A DNA stretch of 62,645 nucleotides from an uncultured Gemmatimonadales bacterium (lineage in GTDB: Bacteria > Gemmatimonadota > Gemmatimonadetes > Palauibacterales > Palauibacteraceae). Under the pieces are notes generated by a model. That model made no database searches and had not been told where the DNA came from. It was given only the letters and a program-made list of their open reading frames with translations. This document shows, piece after piece, positions 26,562 through 35,734 of this stretch. Location of the stretch: the NCBI GenBank assembly GCA_947259585.1, contig CAMYMV010000020.1, positions 1 through 62,645 on the forward strand, written 5' to 3'. The position numbers and the translations under genes are program-made. Every line of letters begins with the position of its first letter. Positions within the stretch are counted from its first letter, which is position 1.

Positions 26562-28400
26562 CTACGACGGCTCCATGATGTGCGGGGTGACGAGGATGAT
26601 CAGGTCGACCTTGACCTCGCGCTCCTTCGTCGTACGGAAGAGCGCACCGAGCAGGGGCAGATTCATCAAGCCCGGTATGCCGGTGGTGCTCCTCGAAACC
26701 TCCGAAAGGGTGAGTCCGCCGATCACGGCCGTCTCGCCGTCATCCACCAGGAGGCGTGTCTCCCCGATCTGGCGGCTGATCACGAAGCCCACGTCGCTCG
26801 TGGCCTGTTCGACGCCCGAGCGCTGGGCCGACAGCTCCATCAGCACCTGGTTGTTGTTGGTGACGTGCGGCGTGACCTCGAGGATGATGCCGGTGTCCTC
26901 GAAGAAGACGTTGATCCGCGCGTTCTCGACCTGTGCCCCTTCCTCCAGGACTCTGACGGGTGTTCGCTCGCCGACCTGGATGTAGGCGCGGTGGTTGTCC
27001 AACACCTGCACGGAGGGAGCCGCCTGGACATCCGCCAGCTGATTGGCCTCGAGGGCCTCGATCCACGCAAAGAGCGAGTAGCCGCCGAAGGCCAGCGTCG
27101 TCAGCAAGGAGAGGGCGGGCTGCGCCACGCGGTTGTTGGCGTTGGCCAGCGTGGCGACGGCGTCCCCGGCTACGTTCACAATGTTGCTGTTCGTGAGCTC
27201 GAAGAACTGCTCGTCCGGCTGGATGATCCCGTCTCCGTTGAGATCCTGTACCTGCGGGGGCTTGGTCGGGTCGATGACCGCGATCGCCTGGTTGAGACCC
27301 TGGGTCACGAACGGCGTACCCTCCGCAACCTGCTTCAGGTCGTACACGATCCCCAACTCGAAGACATCGGTGCGGTCGACGAAGACGATCTTCGCCTCGA
27401 TCGCCACCTGCGGGATCTTCCGGTCCAGGACGGAAACGAGGCTGTCCATCCGCTCGACGACCGGCGGTATGTCCGTGACGATCACCGAGTTCGTCCCCTG
27501 GTAGGCGACGACCTGGCCGATTTCCGGGGTGACCAGCTGCCGGAGCGTCGCCGCGACCGTATCGGCGTTTGCGTAGTTGATCCGAATCACGCGAGTCTCG
27601 CTCTGGAGCGCCTCGCGCGCCAGGAGGCTGTCGACGCGGTCCACGACGATGATACCACCCCTGGTGACCCGCCAGCCCAGTCCCTGGGCCGCCAGGATCG
27701 CGTCCAACGCCTCATCCCATGGACGGTCCCGAATCTCGACGCCCCTCACCGACTGCCCCGCGATGCCCGCGTTCGGAACGATCGAGATGTTGGCGAACTC
27801 GGCGAAGCCCGCAATCACGTCCAGGACGCTGGCGCTGTCGTACGTGACCGTGATGCGGGGCTGCTGGTCGACGCCGGGCATCGTCACGAGAGCGGGGGCC
27901 ACGTCGATCGTCACGACGTCCGGATTGCCCGCTTCGAGCTCCTCGGCTCCCGGCGCGGAGAGCGCCATCTCGCTCTGCAAGCCGTCGAGGCCGGTGCTCC
28001 ACGGTTCGAACGGCGGCCCCGGATTGCGGAACTTCACCGTCACGACGCCGCGATTCACCGACACGGTGTAGGTCGGGGCGACGGTGAGATCGATCACGAA
28101 GCGCACGACGTCGTCCAGGAACTGACTGGTCCGCATCCGGATGACGCCGCCCCGGCCGATCTCCTCGTAGGCGTAGCGAGGCAGCGCGTGGTGGGCCCCG
28201 CGCAGGTCCAGGATCAGCCGCGTCGGCTGGTCGAGCAGAAAATCGCTGACCTCAATATCGCCTTCGGCGATGATCACGATCTCGGTCTCGCCTCTGGCGG
28301 CGGCAATCCTGACCTCGGTAACCGCTTCAGAGCTTGGAAGAGCGTCCGTGTTCAGCGTCACAGCGGCCAGGATGATGGCGAGCAGCTTGTGGACGATCAT
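26562..28400 (-). CDS. pilQ: Type IV pilus secretin PilQ
   Basis: PilQ forms the outer-membrane gate for the pilus. After a short signal sequence, an AMIN domain (about 25-115), a secretin/TonB short N-terminal domain (about 165-215), an N1 domain (about 245-345) and the C-terminal secretin beta domain (about 420-612, ending VDLIILVTPHI) follow in the normal order; VPGLMNLPLLGALFRTT is the secretin signature. It is the last gene of pilM-N-O-P-Q and overlaps pilP by four bases. The single AMIN domain and length of 612 are on the compact side. Confidence 0.95.
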   Translation of the reverse strand: MIVHKLLAIILAAVTLNTDALPSSEAVTEVRIAAARGETEIVIIAEGDIEVSDFLLDQPTRLILDLRGAHHALPRYAYEEIGRGGVIRMRTSQFLDDVVRFVIDLTVAPTYTVSVNRGVVTVKFRNPGPPFEPWSTGLDGLQSEMALSAPGAEELEAGNPDVVTIDVAPALVTMPGVDQQPRITVTYDSASVLDVIAGFAEFANISIVPNAGIAGQSVRGVEIRDRPWDEALDAILAAQGLGWRVTRGGIIVVDRVDSLLAREALQSETRVIRINYANADTVAATLRQLVTPEIGQVVAYQGTNSVIVTDIPPVVERMDSLVSVLDRKIPQVAIEAKIVFVDRTDVFELGIVYDLKQVAEGTPFVTQGLNQAIAVIDPTKPPQVQDLNGDGIIQPDEQFFELTNSNIVNVAGDAVATLANANNRVAQPALSLLTTLAFGGYSLFAWIEALEANQLADVQAAPSVQVLDNHRAYIQVGERTPVRVLEEGAQVENARINVFFEDTGIILEVTPHVTNNNQVLMELSAQRSGVEQATSDVGFVISRQIGETRLLVDDGETAVIGGLTLSEVSRSTTGIPGLMNLPLLGALFRTTKEREVKVDLIILVTPHIMEPS

Positions 28401-28837
28401 TCTCCCTGTCCCCGTTCCTTTTTGGCACGCAGGATTGCCTGTCTACTCACGCCGAAGGTGGTGATCCCGAACACGACCTCGCCGGGTCGGATTTCCAGCA
28501 CTCGCGCCGTTCCGACGCGCTCCCCCTCACGAAGCCTGTACCGTTGCTCGTTGGTGCGATCGGCGATGACCACGACGGAGCCGACCTCCGGGCTGTACAC
28601 GATGCCCGTCAGCTCCAGGTCCTCGAAGCGCGGGCCACTGGTGTTGAAGGCCGTCAAAGGCCGGAAGGGATTTCGTCTCCCACCGGCGGAGTACTCGAAC
28701 ACCTCTCGCTCGTATCCGAGGATGGAGTCCGATACCTCGCCTCTGAGCGGATCCTGGGAGCTCTGCCCGGGCGCGCTCGCCGGGAGGAAGAGAGGAAGGG
28801 CGACGAAGACCCAGCCGGCGGAGAGGAGCTTTCTCAC
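28397..28837 (-). CDS. pilP: Type IV pilus assembly protein PilP
   Basis: PilP is the periplasmic link between the inner-membrane PilN/PilO and PilQ. The product (146 residues) has a signal peptide (FVALPLFLPASAPGQ), a disordered stretch with the RRNPFRPL motif seen in PilP, and a small beta domain (ELTGIVYSPEVGSVVVIADR). No lipobox Cys is visible, whereas many PilP are lipoproteins. Four-base overlaps with both pilO and pilQ show tight coupling. Confidence 0.85.
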   Translation of the reverse strand: MRKLLSAGWVFVALPLFLPASAPGQSSQDPLRGEVSDSILGYEREVFEYSAGGRRNPFRPLTAFNTSGPRFEDLELTGIVYSPEVGSVVVIADRTNEQRYRLREGERVGTARVLEIRPGEVVFGITTFGVSRQAILRAKKERGQGE

Positions 28838-29433
28838 TCTCCTCCCCCGCCCTCGCCCGTGCTCCCCGAACCCAGCGGGAGCACGAAGGTCTCGAGCTCG
28901 AAGTAGACCGTTACCGAATGCGTACCCTCGCCTGCCCCCTCAACCGGGCGGATCTCCCGAACCTGAGGCCTCACGATTCGGTCGAACGACGCGACGCGCG
29001 CGAGAAAGCGACCGATGTCGTGGTACGATCCCTCGACCTCCATCTCCCAGTTCTGGCGCATGAAGTACGCGCCCGAGTCCGCCTCGGCTTCGATCGGGAT
29101 GACGTTGCGCATGTCCAGCCGCAGCGCCTCGCTCTCCGAGGCGATCGCCTCGTAGATCTCCGGGATCTCCTGGCCGGTCGGCACGAGGCGCTCCAGCGCG
29201 GCGAAGCGGCGCTCTGCGAGCACCAGGTCCTCCCGCAGCCCGTCCAGATCCACGGTGCGAGCTCTTGCGACCTCGTTTTGGGCCTCCATATCGGAGATCC
29301 TCTCCTCCATCTCGAGCAGCTCTGAGCCGCGTGGCCTGTAGAGATAGAAGTAGAACAGGGCCACCAGAGCGACCGGCAAGATGATGCCGAGGAGTCGTTG
29401 CTGGTCCTTGGGGTCGTCCGGGAGGAGGCCCAC
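28834..29433 (-). CDS. pilO: Type IV pilus assembly protein PilO
   Basis: A bitopic inner-membrane protein: one hydrophobic helix (ILPVALVALFYFYLY) near residue 20, a coiled coil to about 80, and a C-terminal ferredoxin-like domain. PilO pairs with PilN and aligns the pilus machine. The 199-residue length and the place between pilN and pilP fix the assignment better than sequence motifs do. A Gly/Glu-rich tail follows. Confidence 0.88.
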   Translation of the reverse strand: MGLLPDDPKDQQRLLGIILPVALVALFYFYLYRPRGSELLEMEERISDMEAQNEVARARTVDLDGLREDLVLAERRFAALERLVPTGQEIPEIYEAIASESEALRLDMRNVIPIEAEADSGAYFMRQNWEMEVEGSYHDIGRFLARVASFDRIVRPQVREIRPVEGAGEGTHSVTVYFELETFVLPLGSGSTGEGGGGE

Positions 29434-29434
29434 G

Positions 29435-30082
29435 TCAGACCCCTGTCTCGCTTCCCTCGCCTCGCGGCTCGGGTCGCGGTGTGTAGTCGACCAGCAGCGT
29501 GAAGGCGTGCACCTCGAGATCCGTGCCCTCCGCCGGGATCTGCTGGCTTCCCAGGATTCGCACGAGCCCCAGATAAGGGGACATCTCGAGCCGCCGGACG
29601 TACTCGGTGACCGCCAGGGCGGTCGCCGCCATGCCGCGGATCTCCAGCGTAAGATCCGGAAGCGGAGCCGACTCCTGAATCGAGGTGAGCCAGACGAAGT
29701 CTGGAAGCGAGCCGCTGACCTCGTCGAGGATATGAGGCCACACGAAGCGGTCTCGGTCCAGCCCGCGAATCAGTTCCACACGTTCCCGCACGAGCTGCTG
29801 GCGGGAGGTCAGGCTGTCGCTCAGAACGCGCAGATCGGCCAGGCGGGTCGAGTCGGCGCTGGCCTCCTGGAGGCGTTCCTCCAGTGAGTTGGACTGTGAC
29901 CGCTGAAGGAACCACATGGCACCCATGAGCAGGGGTGCCGCGATGAGAGCGGCGATCATGGCGGTCGCCCACGGGTTCCGCGCGCCGCGTCCGCCCAGGG
30001 CAGGGCCGCCGGCACGTCGACGCCGGCCCTTGGCCTTCGCCTTGGCCTTCGCCCCCGCGGGGTGGAGGTTAACCTCGATCAT
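29435..30082 (-). CDS. pilN: Type IV pilus assembly protein PilN
   Basis: PilN begins with MIEVNLHP, the segment that docks into the groove of PilM, followed here by a Lys/Ala/Arg-rich stretch and a transmembrane helix (about 45-62), a coiled coil and a ferredoxin-like domain. In most PilN the docking segment reads INLLP-like and the basic insert is short; here about 25 basic residues separate it from the membrane. It is separated by one base from pilO. Confidence 0.9.
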   Translation of the reverse strand: MIEVNLHPAGAKAKAKAKGRRRRAGGPALGGRGARNPWATAMIAALIAAPLLMGAMWFLQRSQSNSLEERLQEASADSTRLADLRVLSDSLTSRQQLVRERVELIRGLDRDRFVWPHILDEVSGSLPDFVWLTSIQESAPLPDLTLEIRGMAATALAVTEYVRRLEMSPYLGLVRILGSQQIPAEGTDLEVHAFTLLVDYTPRPEPRGEGSETGV

Positions 30083-30118
30083 TCTGTGGCCTCTACCCGC
30101 TTCCTTCCACGTTCCGGC

Positions 30119-31162
30119 TTATCCCAACCTCCTCAGCGCGAGACCAACCGGCAGCATCATCATCGGCGCTACGGCATCCAGGTCGACGCCGTTCACCGCC
30201 TCGGGCTTTATCTGAATCTGCTCGAAAGCGCTCGTGATCTGCGTTTCGACTCCCAGCCGGTCGGCCAGAGATTCGGCGAGGCCCGGAACCCGGACACCTC
30301 CGCCGGACAGATACAGCCGACCGAGGCCGATCCCGATCTCGTGGGTATCCAGGAACGCGGCCGCGCGCTCCACACCCCTGGCCACTTCGTGCGCTCTCTG
30401 AGCGAGGAAGTCCGAGAAGAGGGCGCCCGAGCCTTCCCCTCTTAATACTGCGAGCGCTTCGTCCGGCTCCATTCCGTGCTCGGCTTCGAGCTCCGCCGCC
30501 AGCCCGCGCGTGCCGAAGCTCATGTCCCTCGTCAGCAGCGGAATCCCATCGTCGAGTACGTTCACCGTCGTCGTGTCGTGGCCGACGTTGATCAGGGCCG
30601 TCAGTCCCTCCATGGCCGCCGGATAGTTCACCTCGAGAGCATTGTGCAACGCGAAGGCATCGACGTCCACTATCCGGGGCGCGAGTCCAGCTTCCTCCAT
30701 GATGGCCACCCGGTTCTCGACGACCTCCTTCTTGGCCGCCACCAGGAGGACGGTCATCTGTAGGCCCTCGCCGTCCGGATCCGTGATCTCGAAGTCGAGC
30801 TGGACGTTGTCCATCTCGAACGGGACGTGCTGCTCGGCTTCCCAGGGAATGACCTCTCGGGCCTCGGCCTCATCCATTCGGTCCATCCGGATGAGCTTGA
30901 TAATGACGTCGCGACCACCTACGCCCGCGACGACATCCCGGGCCGATATCTGCTCCTCGTCGAACAGGGTGGTGAGCAACTCGACGACGAGCCCCGGTTC
31001 GACGATGTCGCCATCGACGATCGCCTCACCGTCGATGGGACGCATCGCAAGCTGCTCGATCTGCGGGAACTCCTTCCCGTGGTCGATCACGGCCACTTTG
31101 ATGTAGCCGCTCCCGAGATCGACGCCTACAGTCTTCTTTCGGCCTCGGCCTAATGAGAGCAT
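30119..31162 (-). CDS. pilM: Type IV pilus assembly protein PilM
   Basis: PilM is an actin-like cytoplasmic ATPase fold protein that recruits PilN. Motifs VGVDLGSGYIKVAV, LINVGHDTTTVNVL and LYLSGGGVRVPGL are the phosphate and adenosine regions of the actin fold. I place the start at ATG 31162 (MLSLGRGRKK), since the 33 residues upstream in the open frame are unlike the family. First gene of pilMNOPQ; its promoter should lie between 31,163 and the minor pilin stop at 31,289. Confidence 0.95.
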   Translation of the reverse strand: MLSLGRGRKKTVGVDLGSGYIKVAVIDHGKEFPQIEQLAMRPIDGEAIVDGDIVEPGLVVELLTTLFDEEQISARDVVAGVGGRDVIIKLIRMDRMDEAEAREVIPWEAEQHVPFEMDNVQLDFEITDPDGEGLQMTVLLVAAKKEVVENRVAIMEEAGLAPRIVDVDAFALHNALEVNYPAAMEGLTALINVGHDTTTVNVLDDGIPLLTRDMSFGTRGLAAELEAEHGMEPDEALAVLRGEGSGALFSDFLAQRAHEVARGVERAAAFLDTHEIGIGLGRLYLSGGGVRVPGLAESLADRLGVETQITSAFEQIQIKPEAVNGVDLDAVAPMMMLPVGLALRRLG

Positions 31163-31288
31163 GTATTGTTTCTTGTAGCCGGCCACCCTCCGAAGCAAGC
31201 CGGCAGATGGGTCTTGAAGGCGGGTCTGGCCAAACGTAAAGGGGGTGTAAACGCCTGTCAAACAGGGAGGGCGGAGGGTGGATATCCC

Positions 31289-32161
31289 CTAATTCCGCAG
31301 GAATAAAAGGTGCTCGGCCGGCAGCCGAACCGGTGGCTGAAAGCGCGTTCCTCCTGACCGCCCGGTGGCTTCTAGGCGGATACGAACCGCCCGGATGCGG
31401 CCCAATGCCTCGACCGGCACGGCGCTCTGCTCCGCACCACCCTCCAGGATGTAGCTGAAGGAGGACCCCTCGGCGAAGGGCGAGGCAAGTTCCTGTCCGT
31501 TCCGCCAAACACCGAGGCCCGACTCGAACGAGGATGTACCAAGACGGTAGCTCAGCCTTCCGTAGACCCGCACGAAAGAGCCGGCCGGAGGGAGCTTCCC
31601 GTACCGACCCAGCCAGCCGGTCACGGCTCGAAAGCGGGAAGACGGCAGGTCGACCGAACTGCCCCGTGCCTCGCAGGCTGTCCTCGGACGAGAGCCTTTC
31701 CCGGTCACGGGCAGCCGCCAACCATCCAGGAATGTGAAGAGGGAGTCGTACGGGTCCGAGACCGCGGTGCCTCGAAAGGTGGAGGGGACGTTGGCCGCCC
31801 GCACCGTGTCGAACACGACCAGCGCCACTTCATCGGGAGCCGTGGAGTCACAAACGATCGCCCGTGAGAGGTCGAAGCGTATCGTCATCGAATCGGAAGC
31901 CGCGGCGAGAAAGTCGGCGGACGACGAACCCCGAACCTCGGCCGCGAGAAGGTCGATCGTAGCCCGCAGGTTCTCGCGGGCGCCGATCGCATCGTCGCTC
32001 CGCTCGTAGAAGTGCGAGTTCTTGATGAACAGCCAGATTGCCGCTGAGGAGACGGCGCCGAGCAGCGCGAGAACGAGCAGAACCTCGATCAGCGAGAACC
32101 CGGCGCGGGAGCAGCCACTCTTCCAGGCCGCCCAGCGCCGGCCGGAGCTCGACCGGCTCAC
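31289..32161 (-). CDS. Minor pseudopilin, PilW-like
   Basis: A prepilin: a short basic leader, cleavage site AG/FSLIEV with the normal Glu5, a hydrophobic helix (LLVLALLGAVSSAAIWLF), then a 250-residue globular domain. Such large minor pilins prime pilus assembly. The GTG at 32161 overlaps the stop of the upstream gene as GTGA; the open frame further upstream lies inside that gene. Last of three minor pilin genes before pilM. Confidence 0.85.
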   Translation of the reverse strand: MSRSSSGRRWAAWKSGCSRAGFSLIEVLLVLALLGAVSSAAIWLFIKNSHFYERSDDAIGARENLRATIDLLAAEVRGSSSADFLAAASDSMTIRFDLSRAIVCDSTAPDEVALVVFDTVRAANVPSTFRGTAVSDPYDSLFTFLDGWRLPVTGKGSRPRTACEARGSSVDLPSSRFRAVTGWLGRYGKLPPAGSFVRVYGRLSYRLGTSSFESGLGVWRNGQELASPFAEGSSFSYILEGGAEQSAVPVEALGRIRAVRIRLEATGRSGGTRFQPPVRLPAEHLLFLRN

Positions 32162-32583
32162 GGGACGGCGCTGGCCGGGGGCACCAATCGGGGCAGAGAA
32201 CTTCGGCGGCGGGTCCCGTAGGACCGGACGCGCGGCGGACCGCTGCCGAAGCCGGGCGGGCCGACCTGGACCACTGTTGCTCGTATGCGCTGGAGAGTCG
32301 GCTTCACGGCGTCGAGAGTGATCCCGACGGCGTACTCCCGATCTCCGAATTGGAGCGTATCTTCGCGCGAGGAGGGTACCTGCGCGCGCTCCGAGAGCGC
32401 CGCCTCGATCCCCTGCTGCGCGAGGAGGGCCGCATCGCCTTCGGCGCGTCCCTGGTCCGCCAGTCGAGAGACCGCGCGCACGAGGCCGGCGGTGGCCAGC
32501 AGGCCGACCGAGAGAACCGTCAGCGCCACGATCACCTCGATCAGGCCACACCCCTCCGAGCCGAAGGGAGAGGATCCGGTCAC
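32158..32583 (-). CDS. Minor pseudopilin, PilV-like
   Basis: A 141-residue prepilin with leader ending EG/CGLIEV, a hydrophobic helix (VIVALTVLSVGLLATAGLV) and a short variable domain. Glu5 is kept, but position +1 is Cys and +2 is Gly instead of the usual Phe-Thr; +1 is N-methylated in normal pilins. Overlaps the upstream gene by four bases (ATGA) and the downstream one by four bases (GTGA). Confidence 0.8.
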   Translation of the reverse strand: MTGSSPFGSEGCGLIEVIVALTVLSVGLLATAGLVRAVSRLADQGRAEGDAALLAQQGIEAALSERAQVPSSREDTLQFGDREYAVGITLDAVKPTLQRIRATVVQVGPPGFGSGPPRVRSYGTRRRSSLPRLVPPASAVP

Positions 32584-33026
32584 CGGAGCTTCTCCTCTCT
32601 AACCCGGCCGACGAAGTTCATCACCAGTCGGACGCCGGACCGACCGCCGTGAAGGTAGACGCTTCCCGGGGCAGCCTGGCCGCGAGCGTTGAACCTGAGC
32701 GTGGCAGGCCGAAGGCTCGCCGAATCGAGATGAAAGCCGTCGACGCCCAAGAGGGACGTGCGGCGAACCACCGAGTCTCGGGAATCGACGAGAAGAAGCT
32801 CGCCCGCCGGGGTCAGGGTGAGCTCGATGACCTCGCGCCGCGCGATCGCTACCGTGCGGGCGTAGATGAGGTGGCCCCTGACGACGCGAGACGCACCGGC
32901 GAGCTCCGAGCTTCCGGCCAGCGAGCGCGCTCCGGAGATAGATCCGGTGAGAGCCATCCCCAGGAGCGCGATGGCGACAAGAAGCCGGAGAAGCGTGAAA
33001 CCGGCCCTGGATGTAGTGAGCTGCAT
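32580..33026 (-). CDS. Minor pseudopilin, FimT/GspH-like, with Arg at position 5
   Basis: A 148-residue prepilin: leader MQLTTSRAG, then FTLLRLLVAIALLGMALTG and a GspH-like beta domain (REVIELTLTPAGELLLVDSRD). The residue five places after the cleavage site is Arg, not the nearly invariant Glu. First gene of the minor pilin trio. FimT homologues bind DNA in some competent bacteria, which fits the ComEA-like gene in the cluster, but that role here is inference. Confidence 0.82.
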   Translation of the reverse strand: MQLTTSRAGFTLLRLLVAIALLGMALTGSISGARSLAGSSELAGASRVVRGHLIYARTVAIARREVIELTLTPAGELLLVDSRDSVVRRTSLLGVDGFHLDSASLRPATLRFNARGQAAPGSVYLHGGRSGVRLVMNFVGRVREEKLR

Positions 33027-33085
33027 GGAGAGAGGATCGGAGCGTCTCTCAAGTTCCGATCAACCGCCGGCTGCCTCGAGATCTG

Positions 33086-35536
33086 CTATTCGGCCGGCAG
33101 ACCCCCGCGCGATCCGGCTGACATCCGCCGACGAATCACGGGAGCGAGTCCGAGCCCGAGAATCAGGAGAACGAGCGTTGCGGCCGAGATCCGCCGGCCG
33201 AGCTCGAAGGGGCGGGACCGGTAGGTGAAGACGACCTCGCGGTCGCCCGGGCGCACGGGTACGGCCCGGTAGAAGTAGTTGGCCAACAGGATCGGCCGCT
33301 CCTCTCCGTCAACGTGGGCGCTCCAACCCGGGTAGTCGGAGTCGGTCAGCACCAGATATCCCGCCGCCGTAGGAGCCACCGATATTCGGATCTCCGTCCC
33401 TTCGTCGGTGACGATCCGAGCGGCTGACTGGGAAGCGGTGCCGCTTCCGTCATTCGGTTCATCGGCGAGGGCCTGCACCGCCGGGAGGCCAGCCTTCACC
33501 GCCTCCGCCGCCTTCGCCGCCTCCGCCGCGAGCAGCGCCACCTGACGGCGCGGCTCGAACTCGCGCGTGATCGATGCGTTGAACGCCTCGATCTCCTCAT
33601 CGACGAGTACCGCTTCCTCGGCCAGGTACGCGCGGGGCACTGGATCCCTCAACTCGTACACGAAGCCGGGTAGCGAGTCGAGCCGGGTGCGGCTCCCGTA
33701 GAGATCCCGCTCGTATCCGTGGAAGCTGTAGACCCAGCGAACGCTCGCTAGTCGAAGAACGCGCCAACGACTTTCGTTTGGAAGCATGGCGAGGAAGGTC
33801 GATTGGGCGACCGCGCGCGACAGGTGAATCGCATCCCCGGAGTCGTGCGTGAGGATTCCCTGCAGCGCGCCGAGACCCGGCTGAACCGTCTGCTGCCAGG
33901 TCCACTTCTCCGACTCCAGCGAGAGGCCAGGCAGCGTGTGAAAGCGGGTGATGTCCTCGTCGAACGGGCTGGCGCGATACCGGTAATCGGTCCGCAGCGC
34001 CTCGAAGGGGACGAGGCTCGCCAGAACGGGAGCCTCCTCGAAGAAGCTGCGGTCGGCCACCGGCGTCAGCTGCCGGTGGGCGGTCCACAGGTCGAGGGTC
34101 AGGAGACCGAGTAAGAACGCGACGAGCAGCGATTCGCGGAAGACACGTCTCCGGTAGAGCGTGATGACGAGGAGCGTGATCGCGACCAGCACGGCGATCC
34201 GCCAAAGGTTGCCAGCCCACATGGCGTGCGCGAAGGCGAAGTTCTGGAAGAAGGGAGCTTCGGGCAGATGCGCCTCCCCCCACACCCTCAGCGAATCCGC
34301 GTAGACCGACCAGGCGATAGGGATTCCGGTCACGATGGCCAGAGCTCCTACGCCCAACGCGCCATCGAGGCGGACGGGTCGCTGAACCGCGCGCAGCGCC
34401 GACAGACCGGTGGCGGCCAGCATCGCCGCCGAGAACCCGGTCAGAAAGAGAAAGCGCTCGGGGAAGCGGAAAGAGGCGAAGCCGGGCAGGTGACGATACA
34501 GAAACCCGTAGAGGGGGGTCGCGTCACCCAGCGACAGGATGAGCCCGAGTGCTCCGACGGCGGCCCAGTAGAGCGATTCAAGACGCCGGTCGCGGTCCAG
34601 GCGTGCGGCCGCGATCAGCACGAGAGCGACGGCGCCCAGGTAGACCGAGAACATCACGAGCATGGCCTTGCGGCCGAAGCGATAGACCGGGTCGCCGTAC
34701 TCGGGCGGCACGGCCAGGTGGATCAAACGAACCGGCTCCAGGTGATACCGTTCGGATTCCTCGTAGATCAGACCCCCGGCCCGGTCGGACTCCGACACGA
34801 ACTCGGCGGTGGGAAGCACCTGCATCGCCGCCAAGCCCCCGACCAGGATTCCGGCCAGCGACAGAGAAGCGATCAGGGCGAGTGCGCCACGCCACGAGCG
34901 GCCACGCCGGTACCTCACGATTCCGTAGCCGCCGCCGAGGGCGGCGGCCAGCGCGAAGGTAAGGGGCTCGCCCGCGATGAACGCCAGCCAGAGCACGGCC
35001 ACCAGGAGGACGAAGGACCTGGTCGAACGAGACTTCGCGTAAACAAGGATGGCCCAGCAAACCGCCGGAGCCCAGGCGGCAGCTTGCAGGACGTTCAACA
35101 GGTTGGTGAGCGACACGAAGTAGCCGCCCAGCATGTACCCGATGGCCGCCGTGCTCGCCGAAGAACGGCCATAATCGGCGGCCCGGCAGAACAGGTACAT
35201 GAACGCGCCCCCGAGGACGAAATGGAGCACGAGGAGGGCGTTGAACGCCTCGAAGAAGGGGGAGACGGCGTAGATCCAGTTGGGTGGATAGAAGGCCCCG
35301 GACTGGAAGTTGGCGAGAAGTGGTGTCCCGTTGCCGAGGAAGGGCGTCCACAGCGGCAGGTGGCCGGCCTGCAACGAGGCCCATAGCAGGCGGCGTTGGG
35401 GAAGGAAGAAGAGCTGCATGTCCCGCGCGATGGGAACGCCCGTCAGCGAGAGCACCTCCCAGAGGAAGGCGGCGCCGAGGAGAACGACCGCTCCGATCGC
35501 CGCCGCACTCCGAAACCTGTCCGACCGCTCCGACAT
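33086..35536 (-). CDS. YfhO-like polytopic membrane protein
   Basis: A protein of 816 residues with about twelve hydrophobic helices in two blocks and a large extracytoplasmic domain (about 500-770) before a last helix. The early segment with LPLWTPFLGNGTPLLANFQ is typical of the YfhO family, GT-C-like proteins tied to glycosylation of surface polymers. The ATG at 35536 fits the first hydrophobic helix; the open frame to 35707 is polar and unlikely. It sits between the minor pilins and pilA, so a role in modifying pilin or another surface glycan is possible but unproven. An Ala/Lys/Glu repeat lies near 700. Confidence 0.8.
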   Translation of the reverse strand: MSERSDRFRSAAAIGAVVLLGAAFLWEVLSLTGVPIARDMQLFFLPQRRLLWASLQAGHLPLWTPFLGNGTPLLANFQSGAFYPPNWIYAVSPFFEAFNALLVLHFVLGGAFMYLFCRAADYGRSSASTAAIGYMLGGYFVSLTNLLNVLQAAAWAPAVCWAILVYAKSRSTRSFVLLVAVLWLAFIAGEPLTFALAAALGGGYGIVRYRRGRSWRGALALIASLSLAGILVGGLAAMQVLPTAEFVSESDRAGGLIYEESERYHLEPVRLIHLAVPPEYGDPVYRFGRKAMLVMFSVYLGAVALVLIAAARLDRDRRLESLYWAAVGALGLILSLGDATPLYGFLYRHLPGFASFRFPERFLFLTGFSAAMLAATGLSALRAVQRPVRLDGALGVGALAIVTGIPIAWSVYADSLRVWGEAHLPEAPFFQNFAFAHAMWAGNLWRIAVLVAITLLVITLYRRRVFRESLLVAFLLGLLTLDLWTAHRQLTPVADRSFFEEAPVLASLVPFEALRTDYRYRASPFDEDITRFHTLPGLSLESEKWTWQQTVQPGLGALQGILTHDSGDAIHLSRAVAQSTFLAMLPNESRWRVLRLASVRWVYSFHGYERDLYGSRTRLDSLPGFVYELRDPVPRAYLAEEAVLVDEEIEAFNASITREFEPRRQVALLAAEAAKAAEAVKAGLPAVQALADEPNDGSGTASQSAARIVTDEGTEIRISVAPTAAGYLVLTDSDYPGWSAHVDGEERPILLANYFYRAVPVRPGDREVVFTYRSRPFELGRRISAATLVLLILGLGLAPVIRRRMSAGSRGGLPAE

Positions 35537-35625
35537 CACGACTCTCGATCCGTTCAGGGCCGGGCACGGTCGTGGGATCCTGATGGCACCAGGACACTCG
35601 ACCGCACAAGAGACCGCATAAAGAA

Positions 35626-35656
35626 AGAGGCGTGGCGGTCGTACCGCCACGCCTCT
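35626..35656 (-). terminator. Strong terminator after pilA
   Basis: A perfect 13-bp stem (AGAGGCGTGGCGG and its complement) closes a 5-base loop and is followed on the minus strand by TTTCTTT. It lies 80 bases past the pilA stop, so the major pilin should be mainly a single-gene transcript. Confidence 0.88.
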
Positions 35657-35734
35657 CCCAGCCGGGGCCAGCCAGCGCACGGCCGGCCCCCTCGCCTCGG
35701 CCGCCAAGCCGAGGCCACGCTTCCCCCCGTCAGT

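Noticed and set aside
26559..29063. 834-codon open frame on the plus strand
   Set aside because: Antisense to pilQ, pilP and pilO, whose domains are clear; composition is that of a shadow frame rich in Arg, Asp, His and Val.
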